Shown here piece by piece: positions 63,830 to 64,000 of a DNA stretch of 64,000 nt (position 1 is the first letter of the stretch; each line of letters opens with the position of its first letter). Below the pieces are notes generated by a model. It ran no database searches. It was given only the letters and a program-made list of their open reading frames with translations, and was not told where the DNA came from. The position numbers were made by a program, and so were the translations under genes. Source of the stretch: Streptomyces sp. 2131.1. GTDB lineage: Bacteria > Actinomycetota > Actinomycetes > Streptomycetales > Streptomycetaceae. The DNA is taken from NCBI RefSeq assembly GCF_900105515.1, contig NZ_FNSY01000001.1:2542001-2606000 (forward strand). The letters are read 5' to 3'.

Positions 63830-64000
63830 GTGCCTTTCCTGTTGCTGATCGAGGACGACGACGCCATCCGCACGGCCCTCGAACTCTCGCTGTCACGCCA
63901 GGGCCACCGTGTGGCCACCGCGGCGACGGGAGAGGACGGCCTCAACCTGCTGCGCGAGCAGCGCCCCGACCTGGTCGTGCTGGATGTGATGCTGCCCGGG
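63830..64000 (+). CDS. afsQ1: AfsQ1 response regulator, partial (3' end outside window)
   Basis: Only the first 57 codons are in the window. The GTG at 63830 gives VPFLLLIEDDDAIRTALELSLSRQGHRVATAATGEDGL then PDLVVLDVMLPG, with acidic residues at 9-11 and the phosphoacceptor D52. This agrees closely with the OmpR-type receiver of S. coelicolor AfsQ1 as I recall it. An in-frame ATG at 63812 is an alternative start; CAGAAT six bases before the GTG favours a leaderless GTG. AfsQ1/AfsQ2 control antibiotic and nitrogen-related genes under glutamate growth. Confidence 0.9.
   Translation, partial: MPFLLLIEDDDAIRTALELSLSRQGHRVATAATGEDGLNLLREQRPDLVVLDVMLPG

Overview
The window is high-GC actinobacterial DNA, almost certainly from a Streptomyces chromosome. 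The evidence is GC-rich third codon positions, GTG starts, mycothiol-conjugate amidase, a whiB-free core typical of the genus, and a gene order that I recognise from memory as the segment of the S. coelicolor chromosome running from pckA down to sigQ/afsQ1. No tRNA, rRNA, insertion sequence, phage or CRISPR array was found.

Layout. 1-10.2 kb: a partial secreted serine protease, a CPBP protease/histidine kinase/response regulator operon (3433 to 751), an AlaA-type aminotransferase, PEP carboxykinase, and hemolysin III with a TetR regulator. 10.2-12.3 kb: a DUF255 thioredoxin-like protein. 12.4-18.4 kb: an accessory, defence-island-like block with a Uma2 nuclease, a DUF4365 protein, and a four-gene operon. 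That operon encodes an NrtR-type Nudix regulator, an MTA/SAH-nucleosidase-family protein, a 662-residue membrane protein and a four-helix membrane protein. 18.6-24.2 kb: a membrane-tethered STAND/TPR protein, mca, a DUF4307 protein and greA. 24.3-31.6 kb: a DrrAB-type ABC exporter, ilvA, a MarR regulator, metB and msrA. 31.6-38.5 kb: gdhA, an RDD protein, a MacB-type ABC pair and an L,D-transpeptidase lipoprotein. 38.6-44.9 kb: a sortase substrate, hutH, a GGDEF diguanylate cyclase, enoyl-CoA hydratase, adenylate cyclase and birA. 45-50.4 kb: the acyl-CoA carboxylase subunits (beta, epsilon, biotinylated alpha) with maf. 50.5-62.7 kb: a TetR regulator, then a deoxynucleoside/nucleoside salvage group (DeoR regulator, LpdA-like flavoprotein, purine nucleoside phosphorylase, phosphohexomutase, deoC, a two-gene aldehyde dehydrogenase pair, uridine kinase). 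62.9-64 kb: sigQ diverging from the start of afsQ1.

How the genes work together. BirA lies beside the carboxylase genes whose AccA2 subunit it biotinylates. Purine nucleoside phosphorylase, the phosphosugar mutase, DeoC and the aldehyde dehydrogenases can take (deoxy)nucleosides to central metabolites. The punA and deoC promoters carry the same pair of palindromes, which are candidate sites for the nearby DeoR protein. AfsQ1 has a perfect match to its published box in front of sigQ.

The most novel-looking feature is the 13963-18414 operon. The nucleosidase-like protein and the membrane protein encoded next to it share a short Gly/Val/Asn-rich motif around an I-x-A-G core. It resembles RHIM/bacterial amyloid signalling motifs that pair sensors with effectors. 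An imperfect 23-bp palindrome overlaps the predicted promoter. I read this as an uncharacterised conflict (abortive-infection-like) system, by inference only.

Many genes here have a TANNNT-like -10 hexamer 6-7 bp before the start codon and no ribosome binding site, so leaderless transcription appears common. I used this to choose several starts.
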